A DNA stretch of 64,000 bases from Zopfochytrium polystomum (lineage: Eukaryota > Chytridiomycota > Chytridiomycetes > Chytridiales > Chytridiaceae). The position numbers and the translations under genes were made by a program. The notes beneath the pieces are model-generated. The model was not told the origin of the DNA, searched no databases, and saw nothing but the letters and a program-made list of their open reading frames with translations. The stretch lies in assembly GCA_025765615.1 (NCBI GenBank), contig JAIVFJ010000318.1:1-64000 (forward strand), written 5' to 3'. Positions 12,291 through 23,466 of this stretch are shown piece by piece (the stretch's first letter is position 1; every line of letters begins with the position of its first letter).

Positions 12291-13330
12291 GGGCCTGGTG
12301 CGTCGAGCCACGATTGAAGCAGGGCTTCTAGCTTGCGCAGTTTGTTGTCAGGGAGTGAGTATACGAGAGCACATCCGTCGATATGAATCCCAAGAATTTG
12401 GAGGCTGGTACCCCAAGCCTCCTTTGCATGTGGCAGCCCAAGGTCGTCGAGTAGGTGTTCGACTGCGACGAGTTCAGCAGGCTTTGTGTGTGGGACATCA
12501 CAGGTGGGTTGGAAGCATGCGCCGTACAAGTCATCAACCCAGCATTTGACAACCGGAAGCTGGAGTTCGTTTTCGGCTATCCAAGCAATGGAGTGGCTGA
12601 GCCGAGTGAAGAGGTAGGGGCCAGAGCGAGACCCAAAGCTGAGACAATGGTCCAGGAAGAATTCACCACGGAAGAAAACTACCTGCATCGCCTGGTTGAC
12701 TGGGTGGACTGGGACCTGTCGGAAGGCAGCAGAGCAGTCGAGTTTCCACAGCACAAGCGTGTAATCACGTGCGGTATGTTGGTGCATCCAGATGAGTATG
12801 GGAATGAACTCGATGAGAGGGTCGTAGCGGACGTGGGCATGGGAGTCGGGGATGTGGTCATTGACGGAGCTGCCACGGGGGAAGGACAGATTGTGGATAA
12901 GACGGTGCTTATTCTTTTGTTCAACTGAGAACAGGGAGACTGTTGAGCAGAGGTGTGGTAGGGCAGGGAGTTTTGTGTACCGGCCCGCCTGTACTTCGTT
13001 GAGAACGTATTTTTCGAGGTTCTCGCCATGGATCCCGTCTTCAGGAGCAGTACGGAGGAGCCTCGGCTCTTCCTGGGCGAGAGGTGAACCCATCGCCATA
13101 CCAAACGCCAATTTTGATACCAGAGAGTAGAGACTGAGTGAAGGGCTTGTTTGGATGACGTCGGAGGTATCGCGCAAGCTTGCCAAGACAGATTGTGTGG
13201 ACAATTTTCCACGGGATTGCCTTGCGGAGAGCGGCCTCGAGGACTTTGTACTGTTGGTTGTCGACTGGTGGTGAGGGCAAGGGAGCGGCAGTTTCCGTGT
13301 CAGACGCAGCACCGCCAGTCGGAAGTACTT
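12269..13330 (-). pseudogene. Reverse transcriptase of the DIRS element
   Basis: RT motifs in order: KHRLIHNLSFPRGSSVND, LDCSAAFRQVPVHP (catalytic Asp), FGSRSGPYLFTRL, and VKCWVDDLYG, where the usual YxDD is WVDD. Upstream residues NQQYKVLEAALRKAIPWK and TQSLLSGIKIGVWYGD are in another frame, so a shift lies near 13060. The block is typical of DIRS elements and lacks an integrase. Confidence 0.78.
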
Positions 13331-13455
13331 GAGGATCAAAGAGCATCCCACGAGACCAGCGCGGATGGAGCGGGGCTCCAGTGTCGCGGCTGGACTGATC
13401 CTGAGGGGGGCCGGGGCCATGTGGGGAGGAAATTGTGGCGGCCTCCACCCCCGCC

Positions 13456-15395
13456 TCAGCGAAAGGGCAGGATAGGCCTGGGTGGCACAGTGGGGGCAGT
13501 CGCAGTGGTGTTTGCAGTGGCAGGCCTAGCGGGTGCGGGCGCTGGTTGTGCGTGGACTGGTACGGCAGCTGGGGCTTGGCCGAAGGCAGGGCCGGCAGGT
13601 GCAGCCTGGTCGTGCCGGGGCGGTACAGGACGAATACGTTGCTGGTGGTGGGCGTCGCGCTGACTGGCGCAGGAGTGAACAGCCTGAATGCCAGTGGCCA
13701 GACAGACAGCACAGACATGGGGTCGAGGGCAGTGTGCGTTGGAGCAGTTATCCACGTTGAAGTTGATGCAGTAATGTCGTGAGTCTCCAAGACCTTCAGT
13801 GTTCAGGAAAAATTGGGCGCGACGCCGTGGGTGCCTGGGTCCGCCAGCTGCAGGTGGGGCTGGTTGGGCGGCCCCAGCGCCGGGGAACAGGCCTGCGAGT
13901 CGGCGAGGCTGCACCTGTCTTGGCTGACTTGGCAGAGGAGCGAGAGCAGCTGCATGTAAGCGAACGGGGCCTGTTACACCGACGTATTGGAGGAAAAGCG
14001 GGCCGCGTTCAGCCTGGTCGGTGAGTTTGAGGTCAGGCTCAAAGGCAGCACGGCAGCGCCATTCTTGGTCAGCGAGGTAGCAGGCCTCGAAAGTCACTCG
14101 GTGGTCGATGGTGCTGCTATTGACTATGTCGTTGAACCACTTAGAGTAGGAGGCAAGTTCATCGTACGTTATCATGCCGCCGTCGTCGTGGAGGATGAGC
14201 TTGTGCATGTTGGTGTACCGCTCGAAGGCTTTGTTCCAGTCCCCAGAGTGGTGAATGACGGTCTTGAGGCCGTGCTGGTTGGTGTGGAGGGCGAATGTAT
14301 CATGGCTGGTGGTGTACTTGCAGTCCAAGGCAGAGCAGTCAAGAAGGTAGTCTAGTTGCATGTAACCAAGGTTGGCAACAACGTAGAGTTCGTATGGAGT
14401 GTTGAATGTCGCGATGAAGGCGGCAGCTTGGGCGTCCGTGCAGGTCGCTGCACTGTTGCGGCTGTTGATCTGCATGGCCTCCGAGAAATTCTTGATGAAG
14501 TTGGGCGTTTCGAGCCAGCGCCCGGCGGCTGCGGCTCTACGAGTTCCATATGGGGTGGTAGGCCGCTGTACTGGGGGCGTTGCGCCAGGAAGGGTCATAG
14601 CAAGCCCTCTCTGCCATGCTTCGTCAATGCGGTGAAGTTTCTTGGACCGTATACGGGCACGCGCATCGTCGTCGTCGTCAGTGTCAGAATCAATTCTAGG
14701 GCGTCGCCGTCTGGGGCGCGAAGACGAACGTCGTGAGGGCGTGTAGTTCGGGTCCCTCCAAGTTGCAGTGTGGCCTCCACTTGTGACAAGTGAGCGGACG
14801 GACCCGTGCTGGCTTGGGGCAGGTGGCGGTTGGGCGGGACCAGGTGGTGGAACGACGGCGGCCGGAGGTACGAGATTGGGGTGGTTGGCCATGCCAGGTT
14901 CTTCGGCAGGGGCCTGTTGGTGGGCGAGTCTTTGGAGACGAGCATTCTCGTTGCGCAGCCCAATTAACTCAACGTCGAGAGCTGTAGAGGATGCAAGGCG
15001 AGCATTTTCAGATCGAAGGTGGCGAAGCTCAGTGGCGAGAGCGTCGAGCTCGAAGGAAGGAACCCATTGGCCGTTAGTGGGAGTTGCCGGAGGGGCGTGG
15101 TGCGCCGCAGTGGAAGGTCCGGCGGAGGCAAACGTATTTGTCTGTAATCGACCGAAGTGCCCCTGCCGCGCTGGCTGCCGTGTCCGTGGAGACAGTGCTA
15201 GACTGGTTGACGCTGCGGCGGGTGGCTGGCCGGGATGAGCATCGGCCGGGAGAGATCCGCGCGTGCCAGCAGCAGCTGTGTCCGGAGGGAGGAGGCGGGC
15301 CGAGCCCGGCAGGGGTGGGGTAGGCGGGGAGGACGCGAGAAATTGTGGAAAGGGTGGAGTGTGGGTGAGTAGAGAAGTCGATGGAAGAGGAGGAG
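13456..15395 (-). CDS. Gag-like protein of the DIRS element with Cys/His knuckle
   Basis: One minus-strand frame is open from about 15395 to 13456; the first Met is at 14892. Before it lies a Pro/Ala-rich stretch and a coiled-coil segment (ELDALATELRHLRSENARL). The central part is globular; the C-terminal part has CINFNVDNCSNAHCPRPHVCAVC, a Cys/His cluster like those at the end of DIRS gag proteins, and then a Pro/Ala-rich tail. An ATG further upstream at about 15668 (MSRRSISPQVPPPQL) in another frame may be the true N-terminus, joined by an intron or frameshift near 15400. Confidence 0.6.
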
Positions 15396-15744
15396 GTTAC
15401 CTGAAGAATGCCCCGGCACGTTCGGGCGTGAGGAATGTCCATGCGCGTTCAGGCCTTGGCGATAGTAGATGCGTCGTTGTAGGAGCTGAGGTCCCCACAA
15501 CGCGGGCTGGGGCCGGGCCGAAGAGGACAGATTGCGAGGTGGATTGCGCGGATTAAGGTCGTCGCGAAAGGGTGAGAGTTCTGGCGTGTCTTGTTCGTCG
15601 GGGGCAGCAGCACGACTCGGAGCCAGCTGCGGAGGGGGAACTTGGGGGCTGATGGATCGGCGGGACATTGGCGGAGGGCAGGGTACGGTGGTGGTACGTG
15701 TACTCCCACGTTCAGAGCATCCCGGTCTTTCAGAGCAACGCACA

Positions 15745-15761
15745 CCGGAGTTCGAATCCGG
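15745..15761 (+). other. tRNA T-arm-like hairpin at DIRS edge
   Basis: CCGGA-GTTCGAA-TCCGG forms a 5-bp stem with a 7-nt loop like a tRNA T-arm. No matching acceptor or D-arm was found around it, so this is not a tRNA gene; it may be a tRNA-derived terminus or chance. Confidence 0.25.
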
Positions 15762-15846
15762 AGAACAAACAGACAAGAAAGAAACTCACAAACTCAGAAA
15801 ACCTCCTTCTCCTCCTCCTGCGTCCAAGTCAGGGAGTTGGCTTCGG

Positions 15847-15864
15847 CTAAACGGGTTTAGCCTA
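15847..15864. repeat. Perfect 8-bp inverted repeat at DIRS/DUF4419 junction
   Basis: GGCTAAAC-GG-GTTTAGCC is a perfect palindrome with a 2-bp spacer, located where DUF4419 similarity ends and the element begins. TTAGCC (as GGCTAA on the plus strand, about 10429) recurs at the other junction. Confidence 0.5.
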
Positions 15865-15879
15865 CAACCATCATCGTGT

Positions 15880-16556
15880 TTGCCGCCGTCGAAACCTCCG
15901 TCTTGCTTGTTGTCGTGAATTTAACCTGCTCTTGCATCTTTGTGACCAAGAGCTGACCGAATAGACCCGGGGGGAAACGTGTCCAATGAAAGCGGGCGAA
16001 CGTCGACAAAAATCCCTTTCGGCTCTCACAAGGTCACAAACGGAAAACAGGAGGATCGTTGGGTCCTGTCGAAGGGGCGGGAAGGGGGGGCGGCCAGGAA
16101 TCAACGTCGCAGCTGCTCCGCACTTCAGTTCACAAAGAAGCCGAATTGCGACAAAATGGCCTGCCGTAGGTCGTGAGGCCCAAAGGGATGCCCTGGAGCA
16201 GAACGCACTTTGACCGCGATGCGTGGGGGGATGGGGGTTTCGGGAACTGTTGCCCCCCTACTACGCTCTCCTCGCCGAATCGACAGATGCATGTCCTGCT
16301 GAAACGCTCGGGTGACGCAGTGAACAAAGCCGCAGTCGTAGACGGCGACAGCCTCCTTGTTTTCGCGAATTGCCCATTGCAGAATCGGACGTGTTTCGAC
16401 GCTGTCCTCGATGACCCGAGCCGGCGCAATGGCGTCGTTGCGCTGAAAGTGACCGTCGGAGCGTCTGTTCTTGCTGTTCGTCCATAACCAAGATGCAATG
16501 CCAAGGATGACGTACTCTTTGGTGAAAGTGGCGTCGGAGTTGATCCAACGACCTCA
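15880..16556 (-). pseudogene. DUF4419-family protein, N-terminal part
   Basis: One minus-strand frame reads FTKEYVILGIASWLW, VAVYDCGFVHCVTRAFQQ, then LRQAILSQFGFFVN, TGA, SAEQLRR, TGA, FLAA. This resembles the DUF4419 block GFVH.V..A...H..L...DVW.AIL.QF.FYVN...E.LR. Both stops are TGA where CGA (Arg) fits the family, that is C-to-T at CpG. Further on, KFTTTSKTEVSTAANTMM resembles the F-TTTT...D..V...MM segment, after which the DIRS element interrupts. The C-terminal half is at 9633-10428. Confidence 0.6.
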
Positions 16557-16806
16557 GGCTGTGGTCGGACGACGACGGGTACGGCCTTGTCACGAATCTG
16601 TGCCACAGAATTCACACTATGGTTCCAGCTTTCTCCACTCTATTACTCCAAGCACGCACACTCAAGTATCAACGAGATCAAAAACAATCATCTTGCAAGT
16701 CATTGCATGTTTGCTGGCTGACCCCATCCACATTTCAAAGCGACCAATCTCTCGAACGTCTCTGCGGCCATTCATTGCGCAAACCCGAAAAAAAAGCCGG
16801 TCCATT

Positions 16807-18632
16807 TCACAGAGTCTCAGGATCCTTCTCCTCAGCAGCGTCGCCCCCAAGCTCCGCGACCGCCTCCTCGACGGATCCGCCAGCCAGCGCCTTTGCCTTG
16901 ATGGCCGCGATCCGCGCCTCGGCCTTCGCCTTGTTGCGCGCGGTCGCCTCCTCCTGGTCTGCGAGGAATTTCGCCTTCTTCTCCTCGACGGCCGCGATCG
17001 CCGCCTCCGCCTCGCTGGCGGCCGTCGGCGGCGACAGCTTAAGCTTGTAGAACATGTCCATCGTCTGGAGGTCGAGCTTGAACGGCCTGCTCGATGCGGC
17101 AGGGGTGCTCGGGGCCACCGCTGCGCCGTCAGTGGCCGGCGCGGCGGCGACGGCGGCGGCGGGCTTGCTCTTTTTACCCTTGTCCTCGCTCTTTTTGCTC
17201 TTGCCGAGGACCATGTAGTCGTCGCCGCGGTTGTCCTTCTTGTTCAGCACGCGGCCGCCCGTCGGCAGCGGTTCGACCTTTCGCGGGGACGCGGCGGGCG
17301 CCGCAAACGGCGACGGAGCGAGCAACTTGGATTTCGCAGCCGCCGTCGCGGTGGTCTTGACACCCGGCGCGTAGGGCTGCAGGAACACCAGCAGGGCGTT
17401 GCACGCGTCGATTTCGGCCGTGAACGCGGGGATGAGCGCCTCCTGGAGCTGCCGCTCTGCCGCGCGCTCGAGCCGCACCGCCGCCTCCGCCTTGCGCGCC
17501 TCCGCCGCCTCGCGCTGCCGCCGCTCCCGGTCGGCGCGTTCCGACTCGTACCACAGGTCGTTGGCCTTTTTGAAGTCGGCCCGCGCCGTCTTGAGCTCCG
17601 TATACAGCGCGTCCAGCTCGGTCTTGACCTTTGTCCGGCGGTCAAAGAGCTCGTTGAGGCTGCCGAGGTCCTTCTTCTTGTCGTCGTCCAGCGAACGAAG
17701 CTCGGCTTTTACCACGTCATATTCGTCGTTGACTTCCTTCTTCTGCGGGTCGAGCGCGTTGAGTTCTGCGCGGAGCGTGTCGAGGAGCTGTTTGTCTGAT
17801 TCGACGCTGGACGTATGGGAGCCGAGGGTTTCCAAGGTTTTTCGCGACTTCTTCAGGTTCGAGATCTCGGTCACCGTCTTCTTTTCGTCAATCAGTTTCA
17901 GTCCGCCGGCGTTCAGTTGCGATTCCAGCTCTCTGTGCTTCCCGTAAGCCATCGTTATGGCGCATAGCAACTGGTCAACGAACCTGATCCTCTCGTCAAT
18001 CTCGCCAACCGACTTGACTCCGAGTTTATCCTTGGACGTCCTGGCGTCATCGAGCTAACGTAGAAAAGACTCAGTTTCTCCATAGGTCACTAAAACAAAA
18101 AACTGGCAATCTCACCGCTTTCCGAATGCCGGCCTGCGTCGACTTGATCTTGTCCAGGAGCTTGCCCCTTGTGTCGTTGATCTCGTTTCGCTTCTTGGCC
18201 AGCTCGTCGAGTTTGGCTTTGAGTTCGGATCGTTTGCCGCCGTAAGTCTCCTTGACGTTGCCAGAACCAGAGATGGATTTTTGAACCTCGTTCTGTGAAG
18301 GAGTGGATCGTTGACCAAAAAGAGTGGTTGATCAACAAGTGGATCGGGAATCCGGTCAATCTCACGCGTGAACCAAGATCGACGATCGAGTTTGAAAATC
18401 GCCGAGCACTTACGAATTGAGCCTGTAGGGCGTCGATCTTGGACTTCAGAGCATCCAGGTTCTTTTCGTGGGCAACTTTGTCAGGCTTGGGGACACGCTT
18501 TCCGTGGTGAGATTTGGTCGGCGCGTCGGATGCAGGAGCTGGAGCAGCAGCATCAGCGTTTGAGCTGGAGGGGGCCGCAAGAGCCGCGGCCGGTGCCTTC
18601 GTCTTGGAGTCGGCCTTCTGTTTTCCGGGCAT
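16807..18632 (-). CDS. BFR1: BFR1-like nuclear segregation / mRNP protein
   Basis: Coiled-coil protein of the BFR1 family; yeast Bfr1 associates with polysomes and mRNP complexes at the ER and was found as a brefeldin A resistance suppressor. Exons: 18632-18414, 18292-18116, 18054-16807, giving 547 aa in one frame. After an Ala/Ser/Pro-rich N-terminus come long Lys/Glu/Asp-rich heptad regions (DLDALKSKIDALQAQF, YGGKRSELKAKLDELAKKRNE, DARTSKDKLGVKSVGEIDERI), which hold the family block KS.(V/I)GEID..I. A second coiled coil (AERADRERRQREAAEARKAEA) precedes an Ala/Lys-rich linker and a C-terminal helical segment. ATG 18632 is the first in-frame Met. The gene appears intact. Confidence 0.88.
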
Positions 18633-18858
18633 CCCTTCCAATTGTTTGTTCAAATGACAGAAAATTCACCGGGTAAAAGGGGAAGAATCACATGGATTAA
18701 GAGGTGGTTGTGGTTGGACGCGTTCTCTCGTTCGCGCAACACGCTACACGACGAATCAGAAAGAAAGAGTCAAAAGGCAGCATAAATGGAGGCGAAGGCA
18801 GTGTGTTTTTTTTTGGAATGAAAAAAGAATTACACAAACAGAACCCATTCCACGCGGC

Positions 18859-20929
18859 TCACAGTTCGTCGTGGCCAGACGACTCTTCCTCGTCGTCGTC
18901 CTCGTCATCCCCATCCTCATCGTCCTCGTCATCCGGAGACGACGCAATGGTCGCCTTGATCTTGTCCTTGTTGGTCGCTTTTTCCTTGAGGAATGCGAAG
19001 AGCGCCTCAAGAGTGCGGTCTCCAGTGTAGTCAACAACCTCGTTGGACTCGGCAAGGAATAATTTCAACGTAGGGAAGCCCTGGACCTGGAATTTCACGC
19101 CCACAGGAAGATCGTTTTCCGTACCATCCATTTTGGCCACAATGACGCTGTCGTTGTCACCGCTGAGAGTTTTGCCAAGTTCCTCCCAGACAGGGGCCAG
19201 TGCCTTGCAGTGACCGCACCACGCTGTCGGTTTGACACGGAATTAGCACTAGACAATTCCTATGAAATCAGCGAACTTACGCGCGTAGATTTCAAGGAAA
19301 ACATCCTTCTTCGAGTCCAAGACAATGTCCTTGAAGTTGTCATGAACGACAACTTTGACAGGCCCATCGTTCGAAGCGGGAATCGGCTCGCTCTTGAGGC
19401 TTGGCTGAAGCTTTCCGTCCAGGTAGTCAGAGACAAACTCGGCGATGGCCTCTTGCGTAATGTCCTTCTCCTGGTCGAATGGGAACTTGAGCATGTCCTT
19501 GGTCTCCTGAATCGCAAAAGCCGGCCAGACGCCCTCCTTGAGGTTCAGGCTCTTCGCGTGCGACCCGAACTTGCCAGTGTCGATGTAGACGAATGACATT
19601 TTGCCCTTCACCGACTTTGCCACAGCTTCCACCGCAGGACCGACAGCTTTGCGGTCAGCTTCGTCGCGCACGAACAGGAACGCCAAAGGAAGGCCGGACG
19701 ACATGTAGGCGCCGTAGTTCTCCGGGCTGATATCGTCCATAACGGGCGTCGCTGAGACTTTGATGAAAGAAGTGAGGGTCTCGGCGTTGTACTTTCCATC
19801 GAATTTGTTCTCTCCCTCGTCGAAGGTCTTGTAGAGGACGACGGATGGAGCAGTGATGCCTTTGACGTTGTCGTTGGTGAAACCAAAAACGTAGTCGTCG
19901 CGGAGAGAGTTCGCGACCTCCACGAACGCCTTGTACTTCTTGGAAATCTGGTCCGAAAAGTAGCCGATCACAACGACCTTGTCGGTGGTCTTGAACTTTT
20001 CAATGTCATCGGCCTTCAGCTCCGTGACGGCGGGGAGAGCTTGCCTATACAATACACAGTGGAGGTTTAATAGATCAGCATTGGCGAACACAGAATCTGG
20101 GAACACTGTTGCAACTCACTTCTTCATGTAGCTGATAATGCCATCCGCTTTCCGTGCCCCCTTGTACTCGGCAGCAGTGCCCTTCCGGAAGACCTTGAGG
20201 GTGGGGTAGCCACGAACGTCCTGGCCACTGCACACGTCGGTTTCAGCCGTGCAATCCACCTTTGCAATCTTGATTTTCTCTTTGAGCAGTTCGGTAGCAG
20301 CGACCTCGTACTCAGGAGCAAGGGCTGGAGAAATTGAATGTGTTCAGTGAGGATTCACGTTCTCCACATATGCGTCATAAGCAACTCACCTTTGCAGTGC
20401 CCGCACCACGCTGGATGGATGAAAGCCCAGTTTGCAAAATGGAGTAGGCACGAATAGTTAGCTCAAAATAAGTTGAATGCGTAGTGGCACGTTGCAAGAC
20501 TCACGTGCGTAGAACTCCACCAACGTCAAGTCGTCCTTGATGAAGTCGGCGAAGGTGTCTGGTCGAAGGTCAAATTTGAAGGAGAACAAGGAGATGAGGG
20601 ACTGCTAGAATGCGTGCTGTCGGGGCCATCAATTCGAGCCATCGTTATGAGGCGGGGGAGTATACGGATTTGCGCGCAGATCTCAGATGCCGTTGACCAC
20701 GTGAACAATACGCGAACGGGACGCCGATTAAGACGAACAGCCGGGCAGACGAGCCGCAGCGCGGCATGCTCGCGGTGTGTTGGGAATGAATGAATGAATG
20801 AATGCACGCACCCTTTGTGAGGACGACGACGTCCGAGGGGGCGGAGGCGGCGGCATCTTCAGCGACGACGTGGCCAGCAGACGCGAGGGCGATGATGGCG
20901 CCGGCAAGGACGAAGAGTGGACCACGCAT
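18859..20929 (-). CDS. Protein disulfide isomerase, copy 2 (intact)
   Basis: Inverted paralogue of the copy at 1451-3514. Exons: 20929-20812, 20558-20505, 20410-20390, 20324-20120, 20044-19281, 19223-18859, 508 aa. It has a signal peptide ([17 protein letters not shown]), two PWCGHC active sites, the b-b' domains ([28 protein letters not shown]), an acidic C-terminal stretch and HDEL. Intron positions match copy 1 exactly, including the 21-bp exon around the first active site, while intron sequences differ. The frame is uninterrupted, so this is likely the working ER disulfide isomerase. Its role is disulfide formation and isomerisation of secreted proteins, recharged by Ero1. Confidence 0.95.
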
Positions 20930-21060
20930 GCTTGGTGGGATGTGTGTGTTGTGGATGTGATCCTTTTGGTTTTTTGCCTCTTCATGTCTGTCTTCTCCCG
21001 TCAGGTTGCTGGGCCATTGGCCCCGTGGGTCGCGCTGATTGGTCGGAGCTTTGTTGTTTG

Positions 21061-23075
21061 TCACAACGACCACCTCAACAGCCTTTTAATATCATCATCA
21101 GTCCCAACAACTTGGCAATTAGTCTGCTTACACATTAGCGCCTCCCTCGTTCCAAAACTTCTCCCTCTAACAGGGAGCATGTCAAAGCAAACTACCCCTT
21201 TCCTTGGCTGAACAAGCAAGGCAATGGACCTGCCCAACACTCTCGACTCGAGGCATCTTTTCCGCTGCGCCCAGTCAAACCGTGAAAACACCCTGGCCGC
21301 CCCAAGCAGTCGGTCTAGGTGATACTGCGCCCAATCACTGTAGCTGGTCGTTTGGCCTCGATCCCACCACTCGTCGCGATTCGAAAATAGCTCGGCGGGG
21401 CTGTCTGGGTCTGCTCCAGCATCGAGAAGGAGCTGGGCAATCTCAGCCGCGCGCTGTATGCAGCGCGTTATGTCGTGAGGGTTTTCGTATTTTGACGGAT
21501 CATTTTCTTTCGGGTCTGAAATTTCGGCGACAGTTGTACCGTCGGCTGCAGCAGTCTCTTTCGTCTCCGACAAGAGAACGTCCTCGCCCACCGAGCTGTC
21601 ATCGTCCGTGGGAGCGACTTCCTCAACTTCGGGCAGTTGCACGCGACTAGATTGCGGAGCCAGCGCGCCGTCAACCACAAGGTCCAGGGCGAGCGGCAGT
21701 ACCGACAAGCCACCAAAGTTGCGCGCTGAAAAGAGGTCATCGGTGGCAACACCTCGGTCCCAGGCGCGCTCCAGCTCGCGGCGAGCCCCGGCCACATCGA
21801 GCTGCCAAACAACCATTCGCAGCTCCAGTCCGTCACTCGAGCAGCGTCCCACTTGGATTTGCAACACCGACAATGCACGCTCGAGGACCGCCACGCGGCC
21901 GCGTGCAAGAGATTTTTGCATTCCCGGCCCCGGCATTCCAAATGTTCCGCGTTCCCAAGCCCACGGTCCTGTGCGCCGCCAGTAAGAGTGCACCTCAAAA
22001 GCAATATCGAGGGCAGTCTTTCCGCCACGGCTCAAGGCATTTGCCACGCCGTCGCCGCTCTCTGTCGCCTTGCTGTTTTCGAGAACGAAGAGCCGACTCT
22101 GCCAAAGCCGACTCCCATGGCGCGGGCGGCGGAAAAGACACGGAAAACTCTGCGCTGGTCAAATCCTGCGACTGTGGCGAATCGTCCCCGCGGACGAGGT
22201 ACATCCGAGGACCCTTGTAAAAGAGTGCCTGAAGAAGTGTCATCCCCGCACGACCTCCGGCGTTAGGGCTCGTTCCGTCGGGCGGTTTTGGTACGGCTCC
22301 AATGGCAGTCTGGCACACCTGGCTTATACCCGAACGCCAGCGAGGTGCGCCCCAGCGGACCGGTTAGGATGCGCGCTGCTGTCAGATTCCCGACGGCGAG
22401 GGAGTGCAGTGGAAGGTCCGTCTTGATTTCGAAATACGACGGATGGCCGTACAACCAGCATCGCAGCGCCAAGAGGGTGACCCGCACTGCAACGAGGTCC
22501 GGTGGTGTCTTCTTCTGAGCGGAGGTCGTCTTCATCAACTCTGGGCAACGCTGAGCGAACTCCCAATTCCGATCATGGCCACCAGGAATCTGTGGTCGCT
22601 CGTAAAAACCTTAAATCGCGCTTGTTGGGGCTTGCTTCCAAAGAATCCGTCTGCTGCGTGATGCAACGCGTGAAATGCAGATCGCCACACAGCAGAATTT
22701 CGCCTGGCGAACGAAGTGTGGAGAAGAAGACCGCGAAACATTTTGCAGCTCTCGGCTAAAGCGATGAGGGTGCGGGCTGCGTCGGAAGCAGCTCGAAACA
22801 CCGGGCTGGTGGCAGCGGCGAGGAGACGACTGTGGCTGTCGATCTCATTGCGATTCTTCTTCTGCGCCTCAGCGGGGGCGTGAGTGTTGGACCTGGCACC
22901 TTGGGGATTTCTGGGGGAAGGGTCGCGGGACACTGCTGTTCCTTCCGTTTCCATTCTTGTTCTTCTTCTTCTTCTTCGTGCCAACGGCAATGATCCCGAA
23001 GATCGAGAGAAGCAGCTCGACGGGAAGAGATGTCAGGCCCTTGATCGAAGAAAGGGAAGGGTTGAGAGGTCGCAT
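21061..23075 (-). pseudogene. F-box plus ankyrin-like protein, broken frame
   Basis: ATG 23075 opens MRPLNPSLSSIKGLTSLPVELLLSIF, an F-box-like start. After a Lys-run the frame shifts and continues with AARTLIALAESCKMFRGLL, as expected after an F-box. A second one-base shift near 22566 leads to FAQRCPELMKTTSAQKK and PSYFEIKTDLPLHSLAVGNL. A long terminal frame (21061-22047) contains GKTALDIAFEVHSYW and AAEIAQLLLDAGADPDSP, ankyrin-like pieces. F-box proteins usually recruit targets to SCF ubiquitin ligases; the target is unknown. Breaks could be introns, sequence errors or decay. It diverges from the kinase at 23467. Confidence 0.5.
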
Positions 23076-23466
23076 GGGTTGGTTTCGCGAACAGTGCTGG
23101 TTTGAAGGTGGGTGGAGGCTGGTGCATCAGCCGCAACCACACCAGCCTCTCTTTGATCCATTCTGGAATTGGGAGCGCGGTTCGCTGAGCGCTTTCTCGA
23201 GCCGCTATTGCGTGCCAACTTGGTTGTCAATATCGTCGTGCAAGTTTGCAAGCAGAGGCGAATGGAAATCGATTCCTTCTGGGGATGCTTCTGGTGTGGT
23301 GGCGTCGGCACATTCTTTCGTCTTTGGGACCTCCGGCAGTCGACGGAGAGACAAACCCGCTCAGAAGAAACAAACGAACGAACCAGGGCTTCACCATCCG
23401 ATCATCCCACCCCTCTCCCCAAAACCAATTCCCTGCATCATCTACCCTGCTTCAGCACCTGCCGCC

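Larger units (their letters stand above)
10430..15850 (-). mobile_element. DIRS-type tyrosine-recombinase retrotransposon (approximate ends)
   Basis: The minus strand carries, in order, a gag-like frame, a DIRS-type reverse transcriptase, RNase H and a tyrosine recombinase, with no integrase or aspartic protease. This is the order of the DIRS order (YR retrotransposons). The element sits inside a DUF4419 gene whose halves flank it. Ends are placed by where host homology stops; no clear terminal repeats were found by eye. Frame interruptions near 13060, 12270 and a TGA at 10968 suggest an inactive copy, or sequence errors. Unlike the Ty3 element in this window it is rich in CpG. Confidence 0.85.

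Noticed and set aside
15700..15770. Possible tRNA gene at the DIRS edge
   Set aside because: Only a T-arm-like hairpin is present; no acceptor, D-arm or anticodon arm can be paired around it on either strand.
20780..20810. (TGAA)n / (ATTC)n microsatellite as a CRISPR-like repeat
   Set aside because: A short simple tandem repeat within PDI intron 1, without spacers.
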